Shown here: piece by piece, positions 22,806 to 30,124 of the stretch
Position numbering within the stretch: position 1 is the first letter of the stretch
How the letters are laid out: each line of letters opens with the position of its first letter
Source of the DNA: a virus
Virus record (IMG/VR): IMGVR_UViG_3300024326_000869
Span: 1 to 30,124 of that record
Reading direction: 5' to 3' (one strand)
DNA length: 30,124 nucleotides
Translations under genes and position numbers: made by a program
The notes under the pieces: model-generated
Seen by the model: only the letters and a program-made list of their open reading frames with translations
Told to the model about the DNA's origin: nothing
Database searches by the model: none

Positions 22806-23963
22806 TCAATCCAATCTAAAAAATTCTCTAGTCATTGGCCCTATTACGTCATTGGCCTTCATTTTGCGTTGAGTAAGCAGTACATTAAATTCATGCTTAA
22901 GACGTTCATTAGAATAATTGTTTGTACCAAGACTTATTGTATTACGTAACTCGTCTGTTTTTATTTCATTTTTTACAGCATTAATTATATGTGCAGGTAA
23001 ATTCTGATAGTTCATTAAATGTGTACTAGGTTTTATTTCGCAACTATATCCTACAAAATGTCTATGTTCCCAAAAGTATTGTTCTATTTCTGGTAAAAAT
23101 TCAAAATTGAATATATTAACTAAATTAGTAATACTTATACTTACATTTGGAAATCTCTCTATATTAGATTTCAAATATTCAATATTAGCTTCCATTTTCT
23201 TCCAGCTGTGCGGCCATCTTATAAATTCATAATTATTACCAATACTATCAATACTAAGCCTTAAATGTGCGCTTTTAGTTTTACCTAAACGAGAAAAAAT
23301 TTCATCATTAAGAACAGTTCCGTTTGTAGTAACTTCTAAATGTAAATCTCTACAATAATCTTGATCAATAATTTCTCCAATTTTATCCCAATTCTCTTTT
23401 AAAAAAGGTTCACCACCTATTAGTTTAAGAGTGTGAACTTTGTAATGCTTTAGTATTTCTGCAACAACATCTGAAGTATTTTTAGAGCCTGCTGCTGTTT
23501 TATTTACTAACGGTATCCACGATTCTGGTCGATTTTCTTTATCCAATTTACTAGACAATTTATCAATTAGGCTACTTGCATTACTACTACAAAATGGACA
23601 AGCTAAATTACAACTATTACCTAACACAACATCTAATTTGTTTATATCATAGTTTTCATATTCTGTTACTCGATTTAATTTTATTCTAGGACTATCTACT
23701 CCTTTATTTTCGCAATTTTTACATGCCAAACATGCAGGATGTAAATCGTCGTTAGATTCAAAATAATCTCTAAAATACTGTAAAGGCATGAGCTGCATTA
23801 TATCTTTTGGCGAATCTATTTTTACAGGCTTAGATATGTCGGAAGGAATTATCTCGTGATTTAAATGACAACAAGGTTTAAGATTAGCATATAGGCCGGT
23901 GGGATAATCGTAAAGTCTTATACGAATTCCTTTTTCAACATAACCACAATGGTTGTCTTTCAC
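22806..23963 (-). CDS. Radical SAM enzyme with auxiliary cysteine (twitch-type) region
   Basis: CNLACPFC (118-125) is the CX3CX2C motif that binds the S-adenosylmethionine iron-sulfur cluster, and GGEPFL (183-188) is the radical SAM GGE motif. Unusually, extra cysteines lie upstream: CC at 31-32 and CLACKNC (78-84). This arrangement is that of phage twitch-type radical SAM proteins, which may hold a second cluster. Family enzymes generate a 5'-deoxyadenosyl radical for difficult C-H chemistry; substrates of the phage type are unknown. The start is a GTG with TAGGAG upstream, overlapping the methyltransferase-like stop (TAGTG). QueE is an alternative but lacks these auxiliary cysteines. Confidence 0.85.
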   Translation of the reverse strand: MKDNHCGYVEKGIRIRLYDYPTGLYANLKPCCHLNHEIIPSDISKPVKIDSPKDIMQLMPLQYFRDYFESNDDLHPACLACKNCENKGVDSPRIKLNRVTEYENYDINKLDVVLGNSCNLACPFCSSNASSLIDKLSSKLDKENRPESWIPLVNKTAAGSKNTSDVVAEILKHYKVHTLKLIGGEPFLKENWDKIGEIIDQDYCRDLHLEVTTNGTVLNDEIFSRLGKTKSAHLRLSIDSIGNNYEFIRWPHSWKKMEANIEYLKSNIERFPNVSISITNLVNIFNFEFLPEIEQYFWEHRHFVGYSCEIKPSTHLMNYQNLPAHIINAVKNEIKTDELRNTISLGTNNYSNERLKHEFNVLLTQRKMKANDVIGPMTREFFRLD

Positions 23964-24610
23964 TATTTTTCTCCTATTCTCATATATCTAGTATACTTAG
24001 GCAAATCTATCGAACCTTGATACAACACTTTTTGCATTGGTGTTGCTCTAGCAAACTCATCTAAATCAATACTACAGTTTACATGTTCAGGCAAATCAAA
24101 ATAGTTATTAGTTTGTAATACAACTGTTGTGCCTGCAGGTATTTTTTCGTACCAGTAATTAAAATCAAAAATATGCTCACAACTTGTGTTTATGATAGTA
24201 TCAGGAATATCTACAAGATTCTGAACAGTTCCGTTTGACTTTTCAGTATCATAATGCAGAGGATATTTCATATTTAAAATATCTAATGTGCTAGCTTTGA
24301 ACTTCCAATTATCCATAGTTTTTAGTCTGTTAAATGTTTCAGCTATGCCAGCACACGATTTGTCGATATCAAAACTTCTAATTTTATCTAGTTTTACATT
24401 ACTTTCAAATAAAAATGTTGCTAGACTACCGTACCATCCTGCACATATAAACACAGTGCCTAATTCCATGTTAATTTTTTCTAATTCGTTTACAAGCCAT
24501 CGCTTAGATTCTATTTGTCCCTTTGAAAACAAATCTTGTATATCTATATTAGGGTACTTGTTTAGAACTTGTCCAAAATTATCAAAGAATTCACTATTAT
24601 GTATTGACAT
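23963..24610 (-). CDS. Class I SAM-dependent methyltransferase-like protein
   Basis: From the ATG at 24610 (215 aa; a TTG one codon upstream also exists), ICAGWYGSLA (55-64) resembles the glycine-rich SAM loop, SFDIDKSC (79-86) ends strand 2 with the acidic residue that binds ribose, and INTSCEHIF (140-148) sits where motif IV lies. The glycine loop is atypical (GWYGS instead of GxGxG), so SAM binding should be treated as probable, not certain. It directly precedes the radical SAM gene in translation order and overlaps the GT-A-like gene by 14 nt, linking the sugar cassette to the radical SAM/PP-loop block. The target is unknown. Confidence 0.6.
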   Translation of the reverse strand: MSIHNSEFFDNFGQVLNKYPNIDIQDLFSKGQIESKRWLVNELEKINMELGTVFICAGWYGSLATFLFESNVKLDKIRSFDIDKSCAGIAETFNRLKTMDNWKFKASTLDILNMKYPLHYDTEKSNGTVQNLVDIPDTIINTSCEHIFDFNYWYEKIPAGTTVVLQTNNYFDLPEHVNCSIDLDEFARATPMQKVLYQGSIDLPKYTRYMRIGEK

Positions 24611-25268
24611 CAAACTGTTCCTTTAGCCAATCAAAATCATTTATAAGACTAATATTGCTCCTATTAGAAACCCCAAACTTCCTGCCAGCATTAGCGCCAT
24701 TAAGAGCGTAGCTGCCATAGCGTTCCTTAGATCCTTTTGTACACCATGTTTCAAGTCTTTGTTCTGTTTCATTATTTTTCTGCCTGTCAATTATTTTACT
24801 GCTAAGTTTAGCACATTCTCTAAATGCACTTTTCCAAGTATTAAACGGATCAGTGTTAAATGCTGTAATATTTGCAACGTTAGGTACTGCTTTGAACTTA
24901 CTACTAATACTAGTTGTCATATCGGGCTTATTAATATCCATATCAATTGTTAACTTACGTGGGAAAAGTTTTACGCCGCCATAGCCATATTCTAATTCAT
25001 TAATAGGATTCTTTGCTCTCCATACATGTACATGATCTAATTGATGCTCAGGTACTTCGTAGTCAAAGTTAAAGTCGTCTAATATAAGTGCATCGGCATC
25101 TACAATCCAGAACATCTTAGTGAAGCATTTCTTTGCTGCCTTTATGTGTGCTTGGTGTATTCCTTTAACTCCGTGTACACGTTTAGCCATAGGAAATCGT
25201 GCCTTTAGTGCAGTATAGTTTTCATCTGCACTAGGTTCTTGATAACTTATGAATACAATGTCGTACAT
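24597..25268 (-). CDS. GT-A-like glycosyltransferase (short)
   Basis: The 223-aa protein begins MYDIVFISYQEPSADEN, with an N-terminal nucleotide-binding strand, and has a DxD motif in WIVDADALIL (Asp57, Asp59) with the spacing of metal-dependent GT-A transferases. The C-terminal third is Asn/Lys-rich and shorter than in bacterial GT2 enzymes. It follows the nucleotide-sugar dehydrogenase by two bases, so it may use the uronic acid made there. Donor and acceptor are not predictable. I recall similar proteins in T4-like marine phages annotated only as glycosyltransferase-like. Confidence 0.6.
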   Translation of the reverse strand: MYDIVFISYQEPSADENYTALKARFPMAKRVHGVKGIHQAHIKAAKKCFTKMFWIVDADALILDDFNFDYEVPEHQLDHVHVWRAKNPINELEYGYGGVKLFPRKLTIDMDINKPDMTTSISSKFKAVPNVANITAFNTDPFNTWKSAFRECAKLSSKIIDRQKNNETEQRLETWCTKGSKERYGSYALNGANAGRKFGVSNRSNISLINDFDWLKEQFDVNT

Positions 25269-25270
25269 AA

Positions 25271-26494
25271 TTATCCATGTCTCGTGTTACCGTAGTGTAT
25301 TACTTTACAATTTGCATTTACATAATTGCGCCATGGATCAACTACTACGCTGTTATTAGGAATGTTGCAGTATAATTTGTCTGCATTATTCTTACCGGTG
25401 TACTTGTATGTGGTACTTGCACTGTGCGCTAGTAAGAATACACAAGGCTCTGTTGGATCAAACTCGTCGTTTGTTAAAGGATCTACATATATAGGTGCAA
25501 AGCCCTGCTCTTTGCAGTAATGCCCAATTAGTAAACTATAACTTCCGTCACAATACTCTACATTTGGCTTATATGCTTTACCATGAATAACAATCTGCAT
25601 ATTATGTTCATTAGCATGTTGTACTAGTTCTAATGCAATATTCTTTGCTTGTATTTCTCTTGCTTCCATAATACTGTCAAACAAATCGTAACCTAAGTTT
25701 AGCTCATCTGCCATATAACGTAGTGCAATATTATCACGTGGATGACATCCTCCACCATCGCCCATGCCAGCTTTCATATACTGTGGACCCATAATACGCA
25801 TCGTAGACTTAGCTAGAGCGTCTGTAACAACGTCTACGTTAATATTGCCCTGTTGCTGCGCTACATCCTGTATCATGTTTACAAGACCTATTTTAGCACT
25901 AATAAACGTATTGTAGAATACTTTGATGCACTCGCACTCGTCCCATGTGCCAATTTCGTATCTTGGATTATTTTCCATTACAGTTTTATAAAAATCTACA
26001 AGCTGTTTTGCATCTCCAGTTTCAGTGCCATCTTCTGTACCAATCATTACCATTTCTGGATTAACCATATCCCATGCTACGCTTCCCATTGCAATTAGAT
26101 ATGGATTGTAAACAAATCGAGTGTTAGGAACAAGGTCAATAAACTCTCTGCGTGTTGTGCCAGGCAATACTGTACTAATAAGTACAAGTAACTGATCTTT
26201 GGTCATATGCTTATTTGCTTCTACTAAAACATCTTTTACAATATCATAATTAAAGTCTTTTGGATCTAGGTGTGCAGTTGGTTCCCTTCCGTCATATGCA
26301 GGGTCGTGCGGAGTAGGAACTGCAATAAACACAATGTCTCTACCTTCTACTGCGCCTTGAATTGTTGGAAACATTACTACTTGATGACTAGTACACTCTG
26401 CAATATCGTATCCTGTTACATCATGGCCTTTACTAGCGATTGCTTCTGCACACGGCATTCCAAGTTTACCAGTTCCTATAAAACCAATCTTCAT
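25271..26494 (-). CDS. UDP-glucose/GDP-mannose dehydrogenase family enzyme
   Basis: The 407-aa protein has an N-terminal NAD-binding loop GTGKLG (7-12), Lys191 in CIKVFYN, catalytic Cys250 in GGGCHPRD (normally GGSCFPKD) and a C-terminal GKAYKPNVEYCDGS nucleotide-binding segment. Enzymes of this family oxidise the C6 alcohol of a nucleotide sugar to a uronic acid in two NAD+-dependent steps. The Phe to His and Lys to Arg changes around Cys250 are conservative but unusual. It has its own AGGAG ribosome-binding site and late-type promoter and starts a transcription unit within the cluster. It fits a glycan-building pathway with the neighbouring aminotransferase, acyltransferase and glycosyltransferase genes. 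Confidence 0.88.
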   Translation of the reverse strand: MKIGFIGTGKLGMPCAEAIASKGHDVTGYDIAECTSHQVVMFPTIQGAVEGRDIVFIAVPTPHDPAYDGREPTAHLDPKDFNYDIVKDVLVEANKHMTKDQLLVLISTVLPGTTRREFIDLVPNTRFVYNPYLIAMGSVAWDMVNPEMVMIGTEDGTETGDAKQLVDFYKTVMENNPRYEIGTWDECECIKVFYNTFISAKIGLVNMIQDVAQQQGNINVDVVTDALAKSTMRIMGPQYMKAGMGDGGGCHPRDNIALRYMADELNLGYDLFDSIMEAREIQAKNIALELVQHANEHNMQIVIHGKAYKPNVEYCDGSYSLLIGHYCKEQGFAPIYVDPLTNDEFDPTEPCVFLLAHSASTTYKYTGKNNADKLYCNIPNNSVVVDPWRNYVNANCKVIHYGNTRHG

Positions 26495-26502
26495 TAATTT
26501 AC

Positions 26503-26529
26503 TCCTATTATATGCGTATATTATTTATC
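26503..26529 (-). promoter_or_regulatory. Late-promoter-like site for the sugar dehydrogenase gene
   Basis: On the - strand GATAAATA (26529-26522), then ATACGCATATAAT and TAGGAG, precede the ATG at 26494. The box overlaps the stop codon of the DegT-like gene. It is the only - strand copy with the full layout and resembles the + strand sites at 1273 and 7437, including the central CGCATA. Confidence 0.5.
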
Positions 26530-27117
26530 GTGAAATATTGGCATAGTTGACAGGTTTGGATAATCCTTCCATGACCAAGATTTTGGCATTTTATTTTTTG
26601 CATCATCTAACTTAGATAACCCTAAACTTGCTGTTTCTGGAGTCATGTAATAATGATATCCCATTGTGTTAATAGTTTGTTCTTGCCAGTTAGTATCTCG
26701 CGTTCTGCCATCATAACTCATTTTTATTAATTCGTTTTTGTCATGTTGGTTATCGCAAAGTATCATGCCGCCTCGGCCTAAGCTTAAATGTTTTTTAAAC
26801 TGAAAACTAATACACATAAACGTATTAGGTACATAACTATTCTCGCGCCATGTTACTGCTGCATCAATTATGTTTGTATGTGCTAAGTGATAATACTCTT
26901 TCCATTTTGCATCAATCAAACGATATTGTATGCCTACTTTTTCAAATGTCATAGGTATACTAAGATAAGAGTGTTTAGGACACGCAGTGTGTGTTACATT
27001 TTTATACCTTAAACATAATTCAATTGCATGTGTGCAACTATCTACAGCAACAGCATACGGAGAACCAAAAAATTGTGCAATTTCATGTTCAAACTTTTCT
27101 ACTGTATTAAAGCCCAT
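26521..27117 (-). CDS. Short DegT/DnrJ/EryC1/StrS-type aminotransferase
   Basis: Motifs run in family order: AVAVDSCTHAIEL (22-34), IIDAA with Asp85 (cofactor ring), SFQFKKHLSLGRGG (104-117) with the likely Schiff-base Lys109, and TPETASLGLSKLDD (about 159-172). These enzymes transfer an amino group to a keto-sugar nucleotide. The protein is only 198 aa, about half the usual 370-400, and stops just after the QL-type motif, losing the small C-terminal domain. The stop is clean and coincides with a promoter, so this is a stable compact form or a recent truncation. It is translated together with the glycosyltransferase-like gene upstream (11-nt overlap). Activity is uncertain. Confidence 0.75.
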   Translation of the reverse strand: MGFNTVEKFEHEIAQFFGSPYAVAVDSCTHAIELCLRYKNVTHTACPKHSYLSIPMTFEKVGIQYRLIDAKWKEYYHLAHTNIIDAAVTWRENSYVPNTFMCISFQFKKHLSLGRGGMILCDNQHDKNELIKMSYDGRTRDTNWQEQTINTMGYHYYMTPETASLGLSKLDDAKNKMPKSWSWKDYPNLSTMPIFHDK

Positions 27118-28081
27118 TTGCTTTGTACCTTGTTCTTTCTATAACGTCTTTGTAATGTTCTGCAACATAATGCGAATGTTTTTCTGTTTTAATAATGTTT
27201 ATAGCATTACAATAATTATGTTCGCTTACTTGCACTGTTTTTTCATGAAATTCTTGAATATCTAAACAACTTAATCTTTGCATTTCTTTTACAATTGCTT
27301 CTATTCTATCATCATCGTCGACTATTTTGTCAAATGAATAATCTATTTCATCAGACAAAACAAAACCTATGCTTGTTAAGTAATTATGTATACCAGGAAA
27401 ACCTAATATAATAAATGGTCGTTTTGAGACAATAGCGTTCCAAGTTTTTTCTGTTAAAAATGGACAATTTACAAAAGATTCAGTAATTAAACTAACTGCA
27501 CTCTTATGTATTTCAGGCGGAGGTGCATATTGATCCCATGTTGTTCCTTCTAAATAAGTCTGTTTAGGTTGCCAATGTTTCCATTCATAATAATCTTCAT
27601 CAAACCTATCAGGTTTGAAATAATAGCTTTCTTTTGGATTGTGCCAAGTAAAATAATTAGATTCTAACAAATTTAATCTTGCTAACTGATCTAATATTTT
27701 TTTCCTATGTATCCTAGGCTTATAGTTCATACATAGAAATAACTTTTCTGGATTACAAGCACCGCTCATTGGATTATTATGATAAAAACTTTCATATAAA
27801 AAATAAAAAGGCCAAATTTCGTAAGTAAGATTTGGTAAGTCTTTCATCACCGCATCGTAATACGAAATATCATATCCACCTTGGACCGTATAAACTTCGT
27901 GAAATTTTTCAAAACGTTCTTTGGTTAAAAAAGGCATAACACTGTATATACTTGCTTCTTCAGCGCACATTAGACCTATTGGTCCGGATTGGCCTGCTTC
28001 TACAAGATAATTCATAAGTCCCTCATCACCTTTCCATCGTGTAACAGGATGTATGTCATTCCATATGTTTAGATATTTCAT
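27107..28081 (-). CDS. Predicted glycosyltransferase-like protein (324 aa)
   Basis: FLCMNYKPRIHRKK (115-128) and LITESFVNCPFLTEKTWNAI (198-217) followed by SKRPFIILG (219-227) are blocks of GT-B/exostosin-like phage proteins. The ES...FLTEKTW...RPFI segment corresponds to the sugar-nucleotide site of the other two paralogs in this window, at 3417 and 28671. The N-terminal half has no clear motif. It overlaps the acyltransferase (ATGA) and the DegT-like gene (11 nt). I am fairly sure it belongs to this loose family, less sure of transferase activity, and cannot name donor or acceptor. Confidence 0.5.
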   Translation of the reverse strand: MKYLNIWNDIHPVTRWKGDEGLMNYLVEAGQSGPIGLMCAEEASIYSVMPFLTKERFEKFHEVYTVQGGYDISYYDAVMKDLPNLTYEIWPFYFLYESFYHNNPMSGACNPEKLFLCMNYKPRIHRKKILDQLARLNLLESNYFTWHNPKESYYFKPDRFDEDYYEWKHWQPKQTYLEGTTWDQYAPPPEIHKSAVSLITESFVNCPFLTEKTWNAIVSKRPFIILGFPGIHNYLTSIGFVLSDEIDYSFDKIVDDDDRIEAIVKEMQRLSCLDIQEFHEKTVQVSEHNYCNAINIIKTEKHSHYVAEHYKDVIERTRYKANGL

Positions 28082-28674
28082 TTTAATTTTCTTGCTGGTG
28101 TTCCAACATATACTCCCGGAGTGTCTATATTTTTTGTTACGTTACTAAATGCGCCAACAACTGTATTATCACATATGTCTAGTTTATTCATTACACCAGA
28201 TCTAAAATTAAACATACAATTTTTTCCTATAGTAGTTTTACCCGCAATCATTGTGCCGCTGTGTAACATGCAATTATTTCCAACCGTAGTGTTATGACTA
28301 ATTAAGCAATACGTTTCAACAAAGCAATGTTTACCAAGAACGGCTCCTTGCATAACTGTACTAAAATTGGCAACACATGAACCCTTGCCAATTACAGCGC
28401 CTTCGTGTACACTAGCAGTTTCATGTATAAATGTTACACAATCGCTGTCATATTCGTCTAGCAAGTCTATTGTTTGTTCTCTTTCTTTTAAATCTAGTGC
28501 AAACCCAATAAAATATTGGAAGTCATCTTTACTTTGTAAATTTTTAAATTCATCTGGGGTCATGATGCTGATATCTTCATTTACAAAGTTTTTTCCGTAG
28601 TACATGCTGTCCTGGGTCAACATGCTTTCAGAATAGCCAATTATTTTTAACGGTTTTTCATTTTTTATCATCAT
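28078..28674 (-). CDS. Sugar O-acyltransferase, left-handed beta-helix (NeuD/PglD type)
   Basis: The N-terminal half (to about residue 90) resembles the PglD N-terminal nucleotide-sugar-binding region. The C-terminal half shows hexapeptide-repeat turns such as ASVHEGAVIGKGSCVANFST and GKTTIGKNCMFNF, which build a left-handed beta-helix acyltransferase. It ends with GVYVGTPARKLK, the classic tail of this family. These trimeric enzymes transfer an acetyl group from acetyl-CoA to an amino or hydroxyl sugar. Length (198 aa) is normal. It overlaps both neighbouring glycosyltransferase-like genes (ATGA each). It fits acetylation of an amino sugar made by the DegT-like enzyme. Confidence 0.85.
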   Translation of the reverse strand: MMIKNEKPLKIIGYSESMLTQDSMYYGKNFVNEDISIMTPDEFKNLQSKDDFQYFIGFALDLKEREQTIDLLDEYDSDCVTFIHETASVHEGAVIGKGSCVANFSTVMQGAVLGKHCFVETYCLISHNTTVGNNCMLHSGTMIAGKTTIGKNCMFNFRSGVMNKLDICDNTVVGAFSNVTKNIDTPGVYVGTPARKLK

Positions 28675-29918
28675 GACCGTATCCTTTTATATATTTTATT
28701 TTTTGTAATAGGTGCTTCTAAAAGCATTTCTTGCAACTCTTCAATCCAAATTTTGTTGTGTAATAATGTTGGTAACATGTCATCATACATTTCTTTTAAT
28801 TCTTCTATACTTTTTGCATTTATCCAATCTATTAAATTAAATATTTTTTCCATACGTTTTGCGTGGTCTTGTTCTAAATCGTAACTTTCATCAAACCATT
28901 GGTCAAATGTCATAAATCCCCATGCTCGCATATATTCTAAGTTACCTGGCGGTCCTACCATAATAACAGGCCTATAGTTTAGCATAGCATTCATTATCTT
29001 TTCTGTCAAGATTCCAGTTGGTTCTGCATAGCGTGTTTCGTTTACAATAGCACAAAAACATTCTGCATATGATTGTTTAGGATTAGTATCAATATGTATG
29101 TCTATGTATTCCTCTATACTTAATTTTTTATCTATATCTCGATCCATACTTAGAGGAGCAATACTATCTAAAAGTGCAGCACCTATACTGAGTTCATCTA
29201 TTTTTGGCAAGATAAAATTAGTTTGTTTTTCTAATATTTCTATATTGCTTTCATATAACCAACTTAAATTATAACTATCTGTTTGACTTACAAGATAACT
29301 TGATACACAATGTCGATGGCTTGCATATCTCCAATTTCCGCACCAAAACTTTTTATAAATTTTACTACTATCGTATATTCCTTCCTCTTCGATAACATTA
29401 ATTGTTGCAGGATATATCCACCCTACTGGCGTACAATCAATTTCAAATTCTGGATAATGTTCTTGAAAATATTTTTTGGAGTTATAACTAGGACTGTATA
29501 CTTCTACATTTGTTAATTCGTTATTTTTCACATATTGTTGAATACTATCTAGTTCTGAGGCTCTAATATATTTTATATCTATATCGCCCCAACTAGTATA
29601 TATGCCATCTTTATCTACCCTAGTGTCATATGTTGACAACGGTTCCCACAGATAAAATTTTAATCCTTTTTTATTACATAGTTCTCTGTTTTTATTAGAC
29701 ATTGTAGAATTAGAAGATTCTAGCCATTCAATTTTATCAACACTAAAATAAACAGCATAAGGAGAAGTAACTTTTTTAAAATATGTTTTTTTTAATGTTT
29801 CCCAACATTCATTCCAACCTTGTTGTAATTCAGTTTCTAATAACGGGAACCATATTTGTCCTAGAGCAATACTACTAAATAAACCGGTGTCGTTAGGACT
29901 ACTTAGTCTTTGTTCCAT
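28671..29918 (-). CDS. Predicted glycosyltransferase, exostosin-like (415 aa)
   Basis: FWCGNWRYASHRH (191-203), VNETRYAEPTGILTEK (292-307) and RPVIMVGPPG (316-325) closely parallel the 389-aa protein at 3417-4586. Both end in a long helical region with KRMEKI. The two are therefore paralogs on opposite strands about 24 kb apart, one in the amidinotransferase block and one in the sugar cassette. The first 90 residues are divergent. It overlaps the truncated gene upstream by 16 nt and the acyltransferase downstream (ATGA). Glycosyl transfer is inferred from the C-terminal motif set. Confidence 0.55.
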   Translation of the reverse strand: MEQRLSSPNDTGLFSSIALGQIWFPLLETELQQGWNECWETLKKTYFKKVTSPYAVYFSVDKIEWLESSNSTMSNKNRELCNKKGLKFYLWEPLSTYDTRVDKDGIYTSWGDIDIKYIRASELDSIQQYVKNNELTNVEVYSPSYNSKKYFQEHYPEFEIDCTPVGWIYPATINVIEEEGIYDSSKIYKKFWCGNWRYASHRHCVSSYLVSQTDSYNLSWLYESNIEILEKQTNFILPKIDELSIGAALLDSIAPLSMDRDIDKKLSIEEYIDIHIDTNPKQSYAECFCAIVNETRYAEPTGILTEKIMNAMLNYRPVIMVGPPGNLEYMRAWGFMTFDQWFDESYDLEQDHAKRMEKIFNLIDWINAKSIEELKEMYDDMLPTLLHNKIWIEELQEMLLEAPITKNKIYKRIRS

Positions 29919-30124
29919 TTATCCATTAATCCTTTAAACTCAGGGAATACATTTTCAAAATTTATGCCTCTTCTTTTATCATACTCTGTAAAAAACTTTA
30001 CAAAATTTTGTTGTGCATCTATACGTTCTTCGTCAGTTGTAAATCCTTCTTTCATAAACTCAATGCTACGCTCAAATCTACTAATTTGGTGCGGTTTAAA
30101 TCCTGTCCAACGTGTGTCTCTTTG
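29903..30124 (-). CDS. C-terminal end of an unidentified phage protein, truncated by the window
   Basis: The frame is open from the right edge and ends with a TAA at 29903, giving 74 visible residues. It contains GFKPHQISRFERSIEFMKEG and FVKFFTEYDKRRGINFENVF, a charged helical tail. This is reminiscent of the C-terminal tails I recall on phage twitch-type radical SAM proteins, but no cysteine motif is in view, so identity stays open. Its end overlaps the glycosyltransferase-like start by 16 nt, which puts it in the same transcript and extends the cluster past the window. Confidence 0.6.
   Translation of the reverse strand, partial: QRDTRWTGFKPHQISRFERSIEFMKEGFTTDEERIDAQQNFVKFFTEYDKRRGINFENVFPEFKGLMDKWNKD

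Noticed and set aside
22806-23963. Calling the radical SAM gene QueE
   Set aside because: The length (385 aa) and the additional N-terminal cysteine motifs do not fit QueE.
26521-27117. Treating the short DegT gene as a frameshifted pseudogene
   Set aside because: The sequence downstream of the stop is a promoter and the next gene, with no remnant of the missing C-terminal domain in any frame, and the motifs are intact.
1-30124. tRNA genes, CRISPR arrays, insertion sequences, attachment sites
   Set aside because: I saw no cloverleaf-like tRNA, no regularly spaced repeats, no transposase or integrase frame and no terminal inverted repeats. The only long repeat noticed is the 38-nt pair.

Overview
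This window looks like part of the genome of a T4-like marine myovirus (cyanophage or pelagiphage type). The DNA is AT-rich and almost fully coding. It has T4-type landmarks: the C-terminal part of an RNase H / 5'-3' exonuclease at the left edge, a tail-fibre-like protein, several small proteins of a kind I recall from marine T4-like phages, and repeated TAAATA boxes resembling the T4 late promoter. No photosynthesis genes, tRNAs, integrase or CRISPR array are visible. The host cannot be named from this window.

Layout. (1) Positions 1-1962, + strand: the exonuclease end and four small conserved proteins. (2) 1971-4586, + strand: an accessory block of glycine-amidinotransferase-like enzyme, 2-oxoglutarate/Fe(II) (2OG) oxygenase-like protein and glycosyltransferase-like protein. 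(3) 4590-8626, + strand: a MoxR-type AAA+ ATPase and an HExxH/VWA protein, each behind a sigma-70-like promoter and separated by a hairpin terminator, then four small conserved proteins. (4) 8639-10166: a tail-fibre-like protein. (5) 10209-13591, + strand: a coupled run of two membrane fatty-acid desaturases, a ferritin-like diiron protein, an aspartyl/asparaginyl-hydroxylase-like oxygenase and a GNAT-like protein. (6) 13542-30124, - strand: about 16.5 kb with most junctions overlapping or only a few bases apart. In transcription order (right to left) it holds a truncated unknown gene, two glycosyltransferase-like proteins flanking a sugar O-acyltransferase, a short DegT aminotransferase, a nucleotide-sugar dehydrogenase, a GT-A-like protein, a methyltransferase-like protein, a radical SAM enzyme, an unknown protein, two QueC-like PP-loop ATPases, a 2OG oxygenase, an unknown protein, another 2OG oxygenase, two amidinotransferases flanking an ATP-grasp ligase, two more 2OG oxygenases and a PLP aminotransferase. 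The two strands converge with a 50-bp stop-to-stop overlap.

How the genes may work together. The right part of the - strand cluster (24597-29918) reads as a glycan cassette: activated-sugar oxidation, amino-sugar formation, acylation and transfer. The left part (13542-21920) reads like a small biosynthetic gene cluster: guanidinylation, ATP-dependent amide or acyl ligation, transamination, repeated oxygenation and two adenylating enzymes. Six 2OG-oxygenase-like proteins and three amidinotransferases in 30 kb is unusual. Two of the amidinotransferases replace a catalytic Asp of the family with His, keep the catalytic His and Cys, and share an identical 38-nt DNA stretch. My best inference is that the phage makes a guanidinylated, oxygenated amino-acid- or amino-sugar-derived product, either free or attached to a glycan, lipid or virion protein. 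The product cannot be deduced from sequence alone.
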